Origin: Variovorax sp. IB41
GTDB taxonomy: Bacteria; Pseudomonadota; Gammaproteobacteria; Burkholderiales; Burkholderiaceae_C
NCBI RefSeq assembly: GCF_016405905.1
Contig: NZ_JAEFCB010000002.1
Coordinates: 124,001 to 188,000 of the forward strand
Reading direction: 5' to 3'
Length of the DNA stretch: 64,000 nt
The position numbers and the translations under genes were made by a program. Under the pieces are notes generated by a model. The model was not told the DNA's origin. It saw only the letters and a list, made by a program, of their open reading frames with translations, and did no database searches. The number at the start of each line of letters is the position of its first letter. Position 1 is the stretch's first letter. Positions 46,984 to 55,079 of the stretch are shown here, one piece after another.

Positions 46984-48026
46984 CCTCGACCCCCTCGACC
47001 CCCTCGACCCCACCCTTTCCCATGGAACCGTCCCCGCTTGCCCGTGCGCTGCGCGACGAGGGCGTCAACAGCGACCTCGTGCTGATCGTGGACGACGTGC
47101 CCGACAACCTCGCGGTGCTGCACGACGCGCTGGACGAATCGGGCTACACCGTGCTCATCGCCACCAGCGGCGAGCAGGCGCTGCAGCGCGCCGCGCAGGC
47201 GCGGCCCGACATCGTGCTGCTCGACGCGATGATGCCGGGCATCGACGGCTTCGAGGTGGCGCGGCGGCTCAAGGCCGACGCGGCCACCGCGCACATTCCC
47301 ATCGTGTTCATGACGGGCCTGACCGAAACCGAGCACCTCGTGGCCGCGCTGGAGGCGGGCGGCGTCGACTACGTGACCAAGCCCATCAAGCCCAAGGAAG
47401 TGCTCGCGCGCATGAACGTGCACCTGCAGGGCGCGCGACGCGCGCGGCAGGACGCGCGGCAGGCCGGCCAGGCGCGCAATGCGCTGGATGCCTTCGGCTA
47501 CGCGAGCATCACCGTGCGGCTGCCCGAAGGGCGGCTGATCTGGCAGACCGCATTGGCGCGCGACCTGCTGCACCGCTACTGCGAAACGCGCGCGCCAGAG
47601 ACGCCGCCCGCGGTGCTCGAATGGCTGCTGCGCCACACGCCCGATGCGCGCCAGCGCGGCATCGAGCCGCCCGCGCTCTCGATCGCGCAGGGCGCCAGCA
47701 GCCTCACGCTGCGCCTGCACCAGCAGACCGGGCAGGACGACGACGGCGACGAGTGGATGATCATCATGCGCGAGGTGTCCGACACCGGCGTGATCGAGGC
47801 GATGAGCCTGAGCCTGAAGCTCACCGCGCGCGAGGCCGAGGTGCTGTACTGGGTGGTCAAGGGCAAGACCAACAAGGACATCGGCGAGATCCTGGGCAGC
47901 AGCCCGGCCACCGCCAAGAAGCACCTGGAGCGGGTGTACGTGAAGCTGGGCGTGGAGACGCGCACGGCCGCGGCCGGCGTGGCCATCAAGCGCATCCGCG
48001 AGCTGCAGCCCCAGTTCGAGATCTGA
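46980..48026 (+). CDS. Response regulator with LuxR-type HTH
   Basis: This 348-residue protein has an unusual Ser/Thr/Pro repeat start ([21 protein letters not shown]), encoded by tandem CTCGACCCC units. A receiver domain follows at about 31-150 (VLIVDDVPDNLAVLHDAL, IVLLDAMMPGIDGF, DYVTKPIKP), then a PAS-like middle region, and a LuxR/GerE HTH at about 280-345 (LKLTAREAEVLYWVVKGKTNKDIGEILGSSPATAKKHLERVYVKLGVETRTAAA). Its start codon overlaps the stop of the permease-kinase gene, so it is almost certainly the output partner. Targets may include the divergent urease operon. Confidence 0.92.
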   Translation: MTSTPSTPSTPPFPMEPSPLARALRDEGVNSDLVLIVDDVPDNLAVLHDALDESGYTVLIATSGEQALQRAAQARPDIVLLDAMMPGIDGFEVARRLKADAATAHIPIVFMTGLTETEHLVAALEAGGVDYVTKPIKPKEVLARMNVHLQGARRARQDARQAGQARNALDAFGYASITVRLPEGRLIWQTALARDLLHRYCETRAPETPPAVLEWLLRHTPDARQRGIEPPALSIAQGASSLTLRLHQQTGQDDDGDEWMIIMREVSDTGVIEAMSLSLKLTAREAEVLYWVVKGKTNKDIGEILGSSPATAKKHLERVYVKLGVETRTAAAGVAIKRIRELQPQFEI

Positions 48027-48111
48027 ACGGGCCCCGTCGCGCCTTGCATCCTGTTGCGGCGCGTCACCGCGCCGACTTTCCGTCTCCCTAGAATGGTCCG
48101 AGGGCCTCGGG

Positions 48112-48843
48112 ATGCGCGCGATGAAGAACAGGCAGAAAACAACGATCCGGCGACTGCGTTGCGGCTGGCTGCTGGCCGCGTCCTGCGCGCTGGCGGGCAC
48201 GGGCGCGCGGGCCGCCGGCCATTTCGACGTGGACGATGCCGGCACGCTCGACCCCGGCCAATGCCAGTACGAGACCTGGTGGGGCCGCACCGGCGTCGAG
48301 CCGGTCACGGGCTTTCACATCGGGCCGTCGTGCCGGGTGGGGCCTGTCGAGCTGGGGCTGAACGTCGACCGGCTCTCGGTGCAGGGCGCACAGCGCGTTC
48401 ACTCGGTCACCGCCGGTCCGCAGCTCAAGTGGACCTTCCTCGGGCAAGCCGCGGACGCGCCGCTCAGCGCGGCCCTCTCGATGGGCACCATCTCCGACCT
48501 GAAGCGCGGCGGCCGCATGGGCGGGCAGTTCGTGGTGCCGGTGACATGGCGACCGACCGGCAGCCTGCAGGTCCACGCGAACCTCGGCGCCGACTGGTCG
48601 CTCGGCACGGGTCTGCGCACGCCGCGCGGTGGCCTGGCCGCCGAATGGGCGCTCAACGATGCGGTGTCGGTGATCGCGGAGCGCAATCGCGCGTCGAGCG
48701 TCTGGACGTCGCGCATCGGCGGCCGTTTCAGCCTCACGCCGCTGATCAGCGTGGACATCAGCGCTTCGCGCACCCGGCCGCCCGGCGGGCGCGGCGTGAA
48801 CGGCTTCGTGGTCGGCCTGAACCACGAATTCAGCTGGAAGTGA
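48112..48843 (+). CDS. Predicted outer-membrane beta-barrel protein, unknown function
   Basis: This 243-residue protein has a basic start and signal peptide (LRCGWLLAASCALAGTGARAAG) and then alternating beta strands such as GPQLKWTFLGQ, SLQVHANLGADWSLG, GLAAEWALNDAVSVIAERN and the closing GFVVGLNHEFSWK. A small barrel or transport-related outer-membrane protein is likely. ATG 48112 or 48121 could be the start. It follows the response regulator gene by 85 bases on the same strand but need not belong to that system. Confidence 0.65.
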   Translation: MRAMKNRQKTTIRRLRCGWLLAASCALAGTGARAAGHFDVDDAGTLDPGQCQYETWWGRTGVEPVTGFHIGPSCRVGPVELGLNVDRLSVQGAQRVHSVTAGPQLKWTFLGQAADAPLSAALSMGTISDLKRGGRMGGQFVVPVTWRPTGSLQVHANLGADWSLGTGLRTPRGGLAAEWALNDAVSVIAERNRASSVWTSRIGGRFSLTPLISVDISASRTRPPGGRGVNGFVVGLNHEFSWK

Positions 48844-48877
48844 ACCGGCCTGACGCCTGATGCCTGACGCCTGATGC

Positions 48878-49798
48878 CTAGCGCAGATGGCGCTGCATGC
48901 GCTTCTCGTCCTCGGCCAGCTGCAGGCGCATGAGCGAGAGAAAGTCCCGCGCCGTGGCCGAGAGCACCTTGCCCGCCGGCAGCGCCAGGATGCAGGTGAA
49001 GTGCACGTCGATCGAGAGCCGCCGCACCACCAGCCCGCGTTCGGCGTAGTCGAGCGCGGTGATCGGGTTGACCAGCCCCACGCCCAGGCCGCGCAGCGCC
49101 ATCTCGCACACGCTGGCCGCGTAGGGCGTCTGCACCAGCACGCGCGGCGCCACGCCGTAGGGCGCGAGCGCGGCCTCCAGCCGCTGGTGCGAGGGGTCTT
49201 CGGGGTTGAGCGCGAGAAAGGGCGCTTCCGCCAGCTGCTCCGGCTTGATGGTCTTGAAGCGCGCGAGCGCGTGGCCCTCGGGCATCACGACCACGCCGGG
49301 CATGCGCGAGAAGGTCGAATGGTCGATGCCTTCGAGCGAGAGCTCGTCGGCCATGAGTCCGAAGTCGGAGATGCCCATGGCCACCCGGTCGCGCACGTCC
49401 TTGGAGCTGAGCACCTGCAACGACACCTGCGGCCAGGGGCTCGCGCCGCGGTGCGCCTTCAGGCGGGCCAAGGCGCGCGGCATGAAGCCCAGGCCGTAGG
49501 CCGGAAAGCAGCTGAGCTCCAGCTGGGTGACGCCGAAGTCGCGCAGGCTCCGCACGCGGTGCTCGATGGCGTCCATGCCGATGAAGACGCGCTCCACCTC
49601 GATCCACAGCGCGCGCGCCTCGGGCGTGGGCACCAGCCGCCCGCCCGTGCGCTGGAACAGCAGCATGCCGGCCTGCGCCTCCAGCCGCTTGAGCGACTGG
49701 CTGATGGCGGGCTGCGTCACGTGCAGCAAGGCGGCGGCCTTGCGGGTGGAGCTGCCGCGCATCAGGGCCCGGAAGGTCTCGATTTCGGCGAATCGCAT
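48878..49798 (-). CDS. LysR-family transcriptional regulator
   Basis: This 306-residue LysR protein has the HTH MRFAEIETFRALMRGSSTRKAAALLHVTQPAISQSLKRLEAQAGMLLFQRTGGRLVPTPEA. An effector domain follows, with the MCxxALRGLGVGLVNPITALDY segment typical of OccR/NocR-like regulators that sense opines or amino acids. It is divergent from the threonine-synthase-like gene at 49862, with a CGATAA/TTATCG palindrome between them. It probably controls that gene and the following Bug gene. Confidence 0.9.
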   Translation of the reverse strand: MRFAEIETFRALMRGSSTRKAAALLHVTQPAISQSLKRLEAQAGMLLFQRTGGRLVPTPEARALWIEVERVFIGMDAIEHRVRSLRDFGVTQLELSCFPAYGLGFMPRALARLKAHRGASPWPQVSLQVLSSKDVRDRVAMGISDFGLMADELSLEGIDHSTFSRMPGVVVMPEGHALARFKTIKPEQLAEAPFLALNPEDPSHQRLEAALAPYGVAPRVLVQTPYAASVCEMALRGLGVGLVNPITALDYAERGLVVRRLSIDVHFTCILALPAGKVLSATARDFLSLMRLQLAEDEKRMQRHLR

Positions 49799-49808
49799 CG
49801 ATGGCCAC

Positions 49809-49826
49809 CGATAAGTTTATTTATCG
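49809..49826. promoter_or_regulatory. Inverted repeat, probable LysR binding site
   Basis: CGATAA-GTTTAT-TTATCG is a perfect 6-6-6 inverted repeat containing an ATAA-N6-TTAT core of the T-N11-A LysR type. It lies 10 bases upstream of the LysR start codon in the 63-base gap to the divergent PLP-enzyme gene. An AT-rich stretch follows it. Confidence 0.55.
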
Positions 49827-49861
49827 ATTGAGTATCTGGAGGTGCGTAATTTTATTTCCGA

Positions 49862-51139
49862 ATGCATAAGATTTGCGCACAACTTCCAAACCTCCTCCCC
49901 GTGACGCCCTCGCCAGTTCTGGACTTCAAGTTCGCCGCCCTGCCCGCGGACCCCTCGGCCCACCACCCGGGGAACGCCACGGGCAGCGCCCTGGCCCGGA
50001 CGTTCAAGCCGGTGCGCAATCCGCGCCTGCGGGGCCTGCAGTGCCTGCGCTGCGATGCGCTCTATCCGGTCACGCTGACGCACGACGGCTGCCCCGCCTG
50101 CAAGCGCGCGGGCTTTCATGTCGCGCTGCGCGCGAGCTACCTGCCCGAGGTGACGGAAAGGCCCGACGCGATCCCCATGCCCTACGAGCCGGGCTTCACC
50201 CTCGGCGAGGGCCACACGCCGATGCAGGAGATGCCCGAGCTGGCGCGGCACTTCGACGTCGCGCGGCTCGGCCTCAAGGACGAATCGAGCAACCCCACCG
50301 GCTCGCACAAGGACCGCATGACCGCGGTGGGCGTGGCCCAGGCGCTGGACTTCGGCGCGCACACGCTGGTGCTTGCGTCGTCGGGCAACGCGGCGGTGTC
50401 GGCGGCGCACTACGCGTGGGCCGCGGGCCTGCGCTGCGAGGTGGCCACTTATGAAGGCATGCCGGCCACCTATTCGCGGCAGCTCGATGCGCTGGGCGCG
50501 CGGCGCTATGTGTTCGCCGACAACGCCGGCCGCTGGGCGTTCGTGCGCGAGCGCTCGCAGTACCCCGGCTACTTCGCGCTCACCAACTACCGCCTGCCCG
50601 CGCTGGGCAGCGCGCCGCTGGCCATCGAGGGCTACAAGACCATCGCCCCCGAGTGCGTGGCCGATGCGGGCGTGCCGGACCACATCGTGATTCCCACCGC
50701 GCGCGGCGATCTCGCCTGGGGCATCTACGCGGGCTTTCGCGACCTGCTGGCCGCGGGGCGCATCGCGCGGCTGCCGCGGCTGTGGCTGGTGGAGCCGTTC
50801 CCGCGCCTGGCGCGCGTGTTCGCGGGCGGCGCGATCAACGGCAGCTACCCGGGCCATACCGCGCAGTTCTCGACCGCCGGCGCCACCGTGACCTACCTGC
50901 AGTGGCAGGCCGCTTCGGCCACCGGTGGCGGCGCTGTGGTGGTGAGCGACGACGAGGCGCGTGCGGCGCGTCGGCTTCTCACCGCCGCAGGCGTGAGCGC
51001 CGAGTTGTGCGCGGCCGGCGGCCTGGCTGCGCTGCGGCAGCTGCGCGAGACGAATGCCATCGCCGCCGATGCGCACGTCGTGCTGATGCTCACCGCCAAC
51101 GCGTCGAGCGATCCGAGCTGGCCCGATCCGCCCGTCTAA
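49862..51139 (+). CDS. Threonine-synthase-like PLP enzyme with N-terminal zinc ribbon
   Basis: This 425-residue fold-type II PLP enzyme has a short zinc ribbon (LQCLRCDALYPVTLTHDGCPACKRAGF, two CxxC pairs). The threonine synthase core follows: LGEGHTPMQEMPELARHF, PLP lysine in SSNPTGSHKDR, SSGNAAVSAAHYAWAAGL and IPTARGDLAWGIYAGFRDLL. It may be a deaminase or lyase acting on an unusual amino acid rather than true ThrC, since it sits opposite a LysR gene and before a Bug receptor. The first ATG (MHKICAQL) lacks a good ribosome-binding site; GTG 49901 is an alternative. Confidence 0.82.
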   Translation: MHKICAQLPNLLPVTPSPVLDFKFAALPADPSAHHPGNATGSALARTFKPVRNPRLRGLQCLRCDALYPVTLTHDGCPACKRAGFHVALRASYLPEVTERPDAIPMPYEPGFTLGEGHTPMQEMPELARHFDVARLGLKDESSNPTGSHKDRMTAVGVAQALDFGAHTLVLASSGNAAVSAAHYAWAAGLRCEVATYEGMPATYSRQLDALGARRYVFADNAGRWAFVRERSQYPGYFALTNYRLPALGSAPLAIEGYKTIAPECVADAGVPDHIVIPTARGDLAWGIYAGFRDLLAAGRIARLPRLWLVEPFPRLARVFAGGAINGSYPGHTAQFSTAGATVTYLQWQAASATGGGAVVVSDDEARAARRLLTAAGVSAELCAAGGLAALRQLRETNAIAADAHVVLMLTANASSDPSWPDPPV

Positions 51140-51157
51140 CCCCCCAAAGGAATCACC

Positions 51158-52138
51158 ATGCCGACGATGCATCGCCGGGCCTTTCTGGCCGCCGGCTCTA
51201 CAGCCCTGCTCGCTGCAACGCAGCCTGCGTGGGCCGTCTACCCCGAGCGGCCCATCAAGCTCGTCGTGCCCTGGGCCGCGGGCGGCAGCACCGACGCCAT
51301 CGCGCGCGCCATGGCGCAGCGCATGAGCCAGACCATCGGCAGCCCGGTGATCGTGGACAACCGCCCCGGCGCGGCCGGGATGATCGGCACCGACGCCGCC
51401 GCCAAGGCCGCGCCCGACGGCTACACCATCGCCATCGTCGAGCTGCCGCACGCGATTGCGCCGGCGGTGACGGCGAAGCTGCCGTACGACCTGCTGCGCG
51501 ACTTCACGCCCGTGACCATGATCGGCACCTCGCCGCTGGTGTTCTTCGCGGGCATGGACGAAGACAGCAAGGACTTCAGGACCTTCCTGAAGACGGCCGC
51601 TGCCAAATCGTCGCCGCCGGCCATCGCGCACAGCGGCGCGGGCACCGTGAGCCATCTGGCGGCCGAGATGCTCGCGAGCCGCACGAAGATCCAGTTCAAC
51701 ATGGTGCCGTACAAGGGCTCCGCGCCGGCGCTGACCGACGTGGCCGCCGGCACGGTGGCCGGCCACTTCGCGACGCTGGCCAGCGGCTCCAGCCTCGCGG
51801 GCGGCAACAGGATCCGTCCGCTGCTGGTCACGAGCACGCAGCGCGTGGGCATCACCGGCCTGCAGAACGTGCCCGCACTCACGGAGAACAACCTGAAGGG
51901 CATGGAGATCGACCAGTGGTGGGCGATGGTCGCGCCGGCCACCACGCCGCTGGAGGTGATCGAGAAGCTGCGGCGCGAGGCCATCGCGGCGCTGGAGCAC
52001 CCCTCGGTGAAGGAGCGGATGGCGGTGCTGGGCGTGCAGATGAAGGGCTCGACGCCTGGCGAACTGCGCGCGTTCCTCCGCTCGGAGGCCGAGCGCTGGC
52101 AGAAGGTCGCGCGCGAGGTCGGCCTGCAGCCGCAGTAA
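51158..52138 (+). CDS. Bug/TctC-family extracytoplasmic substrate-binding protein
   Basis: This 326-residue receptor has a Tat-like signal (MPTMHRRAFLAAGSTALLAATQPAWA) and Bug motifs: PIKLVVPWAAGGSTDAIARAMAQ, VDNRPGAAGMIGTDAAA, MVPYKGSAPALTDVAAGTV and WWAMVAPATTPLEVIEKL. It lies 18 bases after the threonine-synthase-like gene with AAAGGAA before its start, so the two are co-transcribed. It probably binds the amino-acid-like substrate of that enzyme. Some Bug proteins bind amino acids, for example aspartate or glutamate. Confidence 0.92.
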   Translation: MPTMHRRAFLAAGSTALLAATQPAWAVYPERPIKLVVPWAAGGSTDAIARAMAQRMSQTIGSPVIVDNRPGAAGMIGTDAAAKAAPDGYTIAIVELPHAIAPAVTAKLPYDLLRDFTPVTMIGTSPLVFFAGMDEDSKDFRTFLKTAAAKSSPPAIAHSGAGTVSHLAAEMLASRTKIQFNMVPYKGSAPALTDVAAGTVAGHFATLASGSSLAGGNRIRPLLVTSTQRVGITGLQNVPALTENNLKGMEIDQWWAMVAPATTPLEVIEKLRREAIAALEHPSVKERMAVLGVQMKGSTPGELRAFLRSEAERWQKVAREVGLQPQ

Positions 52139-52149
52139 GCCCCGGCTCG

Positions 52150-52776
52150 CTACTTCGCGTCGCTGTACACGGTGGCGCGCGAGACGCCCATGTGCGCCGC
52201 CGCGATCTCGGCGCCGCGGCGGATTTCCAGGAAGCCGGCCTTCTTCAACTCCTGCACGAGTTGCTTGCGGTCCGCGGGCTTCAACGACCGCGAGCTGGTC
52301 GCGCGCGCGGCGGCGAATTCGTCGATGCGCGAATGGATGCGGTCGGAATGGTTGGCGCCGGTGTCGAGGTGCTCGTGCACTTGGCGGTCGTCGATGCGCG
52401 TGAACTGCGAGATCGCGCCCTGGAAGCTCTGGAACAGCGTGAGGTCCACGTTCAGGCACAGCGCGGCCACGTACTCGCCGCTCTCGTCCTTCACGCCGAT
52501 GGAGGTGCTCTTGACCTTGCGGCCGTCGGCGAAGGTGTTGGCGTAGTTCGCGATCACCGCCGGGTACTCGGGGTCGCGGATGCGCGCGAGGCCCAGCTCG
52601 GTGACCGACTGCCCCACCTGCCGCCCGCTCAGGTTGTTCTGGATCGCGTAGATCGCGTTCTTCGGATTGCTCAGGTCGTGCACCACGACTTCGCAGAAGG
52701 GCGCGAACGTCTCGCCGAGGCCCTCGGCCATGTTGCGCAGCATCTCCAGGACCTGCTTGTCGGACTTCTTCTTCAT
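52150..52776 (-). CDS. YheO/DauR-like transcriptional regulator
   Basis: This 208-residue protein has a YheO-type PAS domain (EGLGETFAPFCEVVVHDLSNPKNAIYAIQNNLSGRQVGQSVTELGL, VKSTSIGVKDESGEYVAALCLNVDL) and a C-terminal HTH_22 (RKQLVQELKKAGFLEIRRGAEIAAAHMGVSRATVYSDAK). DauR, of the same family, represses D-arginine catabolism in Pseudomonas aeruginosa, where its operon also includes an ornithine-cyclodeaminase-like enzyme. It is divergent from the second threonine-synthase-like gene, and repeated TCTGGA/TCCAGA half-sites lie between. Confidence 0.88.
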   Translation of the reverse strand: MKKKSDKQVLEMLRNMAEGLGETFAPFCEVVVHDLSNPKNAIYAIQNNLSGRQVGQSVTELGLARIRDPEYPAVIANYANTFADGRKVKSTSIGVKDESGEYVAALCLNVDLTLFQSFQGAISQFTRIDDRQVHEHLDTGANHSDRIHSRIDEFAAARATSSRSLKPADRKQLVQELKKAGFLEIRRGAEIAAAHMGVSRATVYSDAK

Positions 52777-52795
52777 GGCGGGGAATGTATCCAGT

Positions 52796-52849
52796 TCTGG
52801 ACGAAGAATCCAGACTGTACGGAAAGTCTATACTTGGATGTATTATCCA
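52796..52849. promoter_or_regulatory. Paired GGA-N7-TCC inverted repeats in the DauR-like/PLP-enzyme divergent promoter
   Basis: Two sites with the same geometry occur. One is TCTGGA-N7-TCCAGA (52796-52814) and the other TGGAT-N5-ATCCA (52835-52849), where GGA and TCC are again seven bases apart. Their centres are 37 bases apart. An overlapping 12-base palindrome, TCCAGTTCTGGA, begins at 52790. The same half-site recurs at the ornithine-cyclodeaminase-like promoter at 55023. These are probable operators of the adjacent YheO/DauR-like regulator. Confidence 0.6.
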
Positions 52850-52878
52850 GATTCATAAAGATCCTCCAGGAGCCGCGC

Positions 52879-54027
52879 ATGACACGCAAGGAACCCGCAC
52901 GCTATATCGATCCACGCACCGGCCGGTACCACAACCTCTCGGAGCGCCGCTGGCGCTCGGACGACGGCAATCCGATGATGGTGACGCCGCTGCCCGGCAT
53001 CACCCGCGACGACATCGATGCGCGCGAGCGCTCGGTGTGGCGCTACCGCGCGGCGCTGCCCGTGGCGATCGACCAGCCCGCGAGCATGGGCGAGGGCTGC
53101 ACGCCGCTCGTGCAGAAGCGCTGGGGCAGCCTCGAGCCGCACTTCAAGCTCGAATGGTTCAACCCGACCTGCAGCTTCAAGGACCGCGGCGCGTCCGTGA
53201 TGATTTCGTTCCTGCGCCAGCTGGGCGTCGACGCGGTGCTGGAAGACAGCTCGGGCAACGGCGGCGCGGCCATCGCCGCCGCGGGCGCGGCGGCGGGCAT
53301 CAAGGTGAAGGTGCTCGCGCCCAGCTACACGCCGGCGCCCAAGGTGGCGCAGATCCGCGCCTTCGGTGCCGAGGTGCAACTGGTGCCGGGGCCGCGCGAG
53401 GAGTCCGAGTACGAGGCGGTGCGCCAGTCCGAATCGATCTTCTATGCTAGCCACAACTGGCATCCGTTCTTCCTGCAGGGCACGAAGACGCTGGCCTATG
53501 AATTGTGGGAAGACCTGGGCTTCTCCGCGCCCGACAACGTGGTGATTCCGGCGGGCGCGGGCAGCACTGTGCTCGGATGCTGGATCGGCTTCAAGGAGCT
53601 CCTGGCCGCGGGGCAGATCGCGAAGCTGCCGCGGATCTTCGTGGCGCAGCCGCTGAATTGCTCGCCGGTCGATGCGAGCTTCGTCGCGGGCGTGGACACG
53701 CTGGTCGACCGCATCGTGAAGCCGACGATCGCCGAAGGCACGGCCATCAAGCGGCCCGTGCGCTTGCAGGAAATTCTTCAGGCGCTGCGCGAGACGAACG
53801 GCAAGACGGTGGCGCTGACCGAAGAGCAGATCGCGGCGGCGGTGCGCCGGCTGGCTTCGACGGGGCTCTATGCCGAACCGACGTCCGCCACGGCGGCTGC
53901 GGCCATCGATGTGCTGGCGCAGCGGGGCGACATCCGGGCGAGCGAAACCACGGTCGTGCTGCTGACCGGCACGGGCCTGAAGTCGACGCAGTTCATGACC
54001 GAGCTCTTCGGCGGCGCTGCCGCCTGA
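52879..54027 (+). CDS. Threonine-synthase-like PLP-dependent enzyme
   Basis: This 382-residue fold-type II PLP protein starts MTRKEPARYIDPRTGRYHNLSERRWRSDDGNPMMVTPLPG, which recalls a short version of the threonine synthase N-terminus. It carries MGEGCTPLVQKRWG, the PLP lysine in NPTCSFKDRGASVM, EDSSGNGGAAIAAAGAAAGI and a Gly/Thr-rich phosphate loop (TGTGLKS). AGGAG lies 8 bases before the ATG. Together with the convergent ornithine-cyclodeaminase-like gene and the DauR-like regulator it probably forms an amino-acid catabolic set; the substrate is unknown. Confidence 0.85.
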   Translation: MTRKEPARYIDPRTGRYHNLSERRWRSDDGNPMMVTPLPGITRDDIDARERSVWRYRAALPVAIDQPASMGEGCTPLVQKRWGSLEPHFKLEWFNPTCSFKDRGASVMISFLRQLGVDAVLEDSSGNGGAAIAAAGAAAGIKVKVLAPSYTPAPKVAQIRAFGAEVQLVPGPREESEYEAVRQSESIFYASHNWHPFFLQGTKTLAYELWEDLGFSAPDNVVIPAGAGSTVLGCWIGFKELLAAGQIAKLPRIFVAQPLNCSPVDASFVAGVDTLVDRIVKPTIAEGTAIKRPVRLQEILQALRETNGKTVALTEEQIAAAVRRLASTGLYAEPTSATAAAAIDVLAQRGDIRASETTVVLLTGTGLKSTQFMTELFGGAAA

Positions 54028-54036
54028 TCTGCTGAT

Positions 54037-55023
54037 CTACCAGGGCCAGGCGAGGCGCGTGCCGGTGCCCGTGGCGGCCGCGCGTTCGTGAAGCAGGCGC
54101 GCGACGGTCAGGTCCTGCAGCGCGAGGCCTGTCATGTCGAAGACGGTGATGTCGTCCAGAGCGCGCTCGAATGAAGTCTTGCCGCTCAGCAGGTCGCCCA
54201 GTTCGGTGGTCACGGTATCGGGCGCCCATTGGGTTTCGCCGATCTGCTGCGCCTGCGTGCGGTCGTCGACGACCAGGCGCACGCGCGGCAGCAGGCCTTC
54301 GGGGAGTTCGCGCTTGCCTCGCGTGTCGGCGCCGACGCAGTTCAGGTGCGTGCCGGGTTGCACGGCGTCCAGATCGAACAGCGCGCCGCCGCCGGGCGTG
54401 GCGGTGATCACGATGTCGCTTTGCGCGACGGCGGCGTTGCGGTCGGCGGCGGGTGCGATGCTGCAGCGGGCCGCGAAGTTGTCTTCGAACGCGGCGTTGC
54501 GCTGCCCATCGGCGCTCACGTAGCGCACCTCGCGCAGCGAGGGCATGAGGCGCAACGCGAAGTCGAGCTGGATGCGCGCCTGCACGCCGGTGCCGAAGAT
54601 GCACACGCGCGTGCTGTCGGGCCGCGCGAGCTGCTGCAGGCCGAGGCCGCCAGCCGCGCCGGTGCGTACGGTCGTGATCGCGTTGCCGTCGATCACGCAC
54701 AGCGGCCGGCCGGTGGCGGGGTCGATCAGCAGGATCGTCGCCTGGTGCGGCTCGCCGCCGCGCTGCCGGTTCGCGGGCCAGAAGCCGGCGGCCTTGAAGC
54801 CGAGCAGGCCCTGCGCCTGCACGTCGCCCGACTTGATGCCGAACACGCCGCCCGTCGCGAGCGGCTCGCGCACGACCGGGAAGACGCGGCCTTCGCGGTC
54901 GCTGTGGAGCACGAAGGCCTCGCGCACGGCCTCAAGCACATCGTCGGGGGAGAGGAGGGCGTTGACCTGGTGCTTGTCGAGCAAGAGGAGCAACGCGTCG
55001 GCGGGCGACGCGGGGAGTGTCAT
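54037..55023 (-). CDS. Ornithine cyclodeaminase / mu-crystallin family protein
   Basis: This 328-residue NAD(P)-binding protein has the family pattern DDVLEAVREAFVLHSDREGRVFPV, FGIKSGDVQAQGLLGFKAAGFWPANRQRG, DGNAITTVRTGAAGGLG and the Rossmann motif CIFGTGVQARIQL, then CVGADTRGKRELPEGLL. Members include ornithine cyclodeaminase, alanine dehydrogenase, SbnB, BhcD and the arginine dehydrogenase DauB. It converges with the second PLP gene (9 bases). The start codon directly abuts a 25-base palindrome, and an AT-rich -10-like TAGATAAT lies only about 9 bases upstream, so a leaderless transcript is possible. Confidence 0.88.
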   Translation of the reverse strand: MTLPASPADALLLLLDKHQVNALLSPDDVLEAVREAFVLHSDREGRVFPVVREPLATGGVFGIKSGDVQAQGLLGFKAAGFWPANRQRGGEPHQATILLIDPATGRPLCVIDGNAITTVRTGAAGGLGLQQLARPDSTRVCIFGTGVQARIQLDFALRLMPSLREVRYVSADGQRNAAFEDNFAARCSIAPAADRNAAVAQSDIVITATPGGGALFDLDAVQPGTHLNCVGADTRGKRELPEGLLPRVRLVVDDRTQAQQIGETQWAPDTVTTELGDLLSGKTSFERALDDITVFDMTGLALQDLTVARLLHERAAATGTGTRLAWPW

Positions 55024-55047
55024 CTGGAAATATTATCTATTTCCAGA
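55023..55047 (-). promoter_or_regulatory. Perfect 10-5-10 palindrome at the ornithine-cyclodeaminase-like start
   Basis: TCTGGAAATA (55023-55032) and TATTTCCAGA (55038-55047) are perfect inverted arms around TTATC. The palindrome overlaps the first base of the ATG and the probable -10 region. Its outer half-sites match those in the divergent promoter at 52796-52849, which suggests control by the same YheO/DauR-like repressor. Confidence 0.65.
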
Positions 55048-55079
55048 CAAAAAATCAATCGAAGGCGGCGACGACCGGC

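Noticed and set aside
43252..47013. A 1,253-codon open frame antisense to the permease-kinase gene
   Set aside because: Its composition is His/Arg/Ala/Gly-rich shadow coding, with no domain match. The opposite strand holds a complete multi-domain protein.
48849..48877. Direct repeat TGACGCCTGATGCC between the outer-membrane protein gene and the LysR gene
   Set aside because: Two short copies without symmetry or T-run; no clear role as terminator or binding site.
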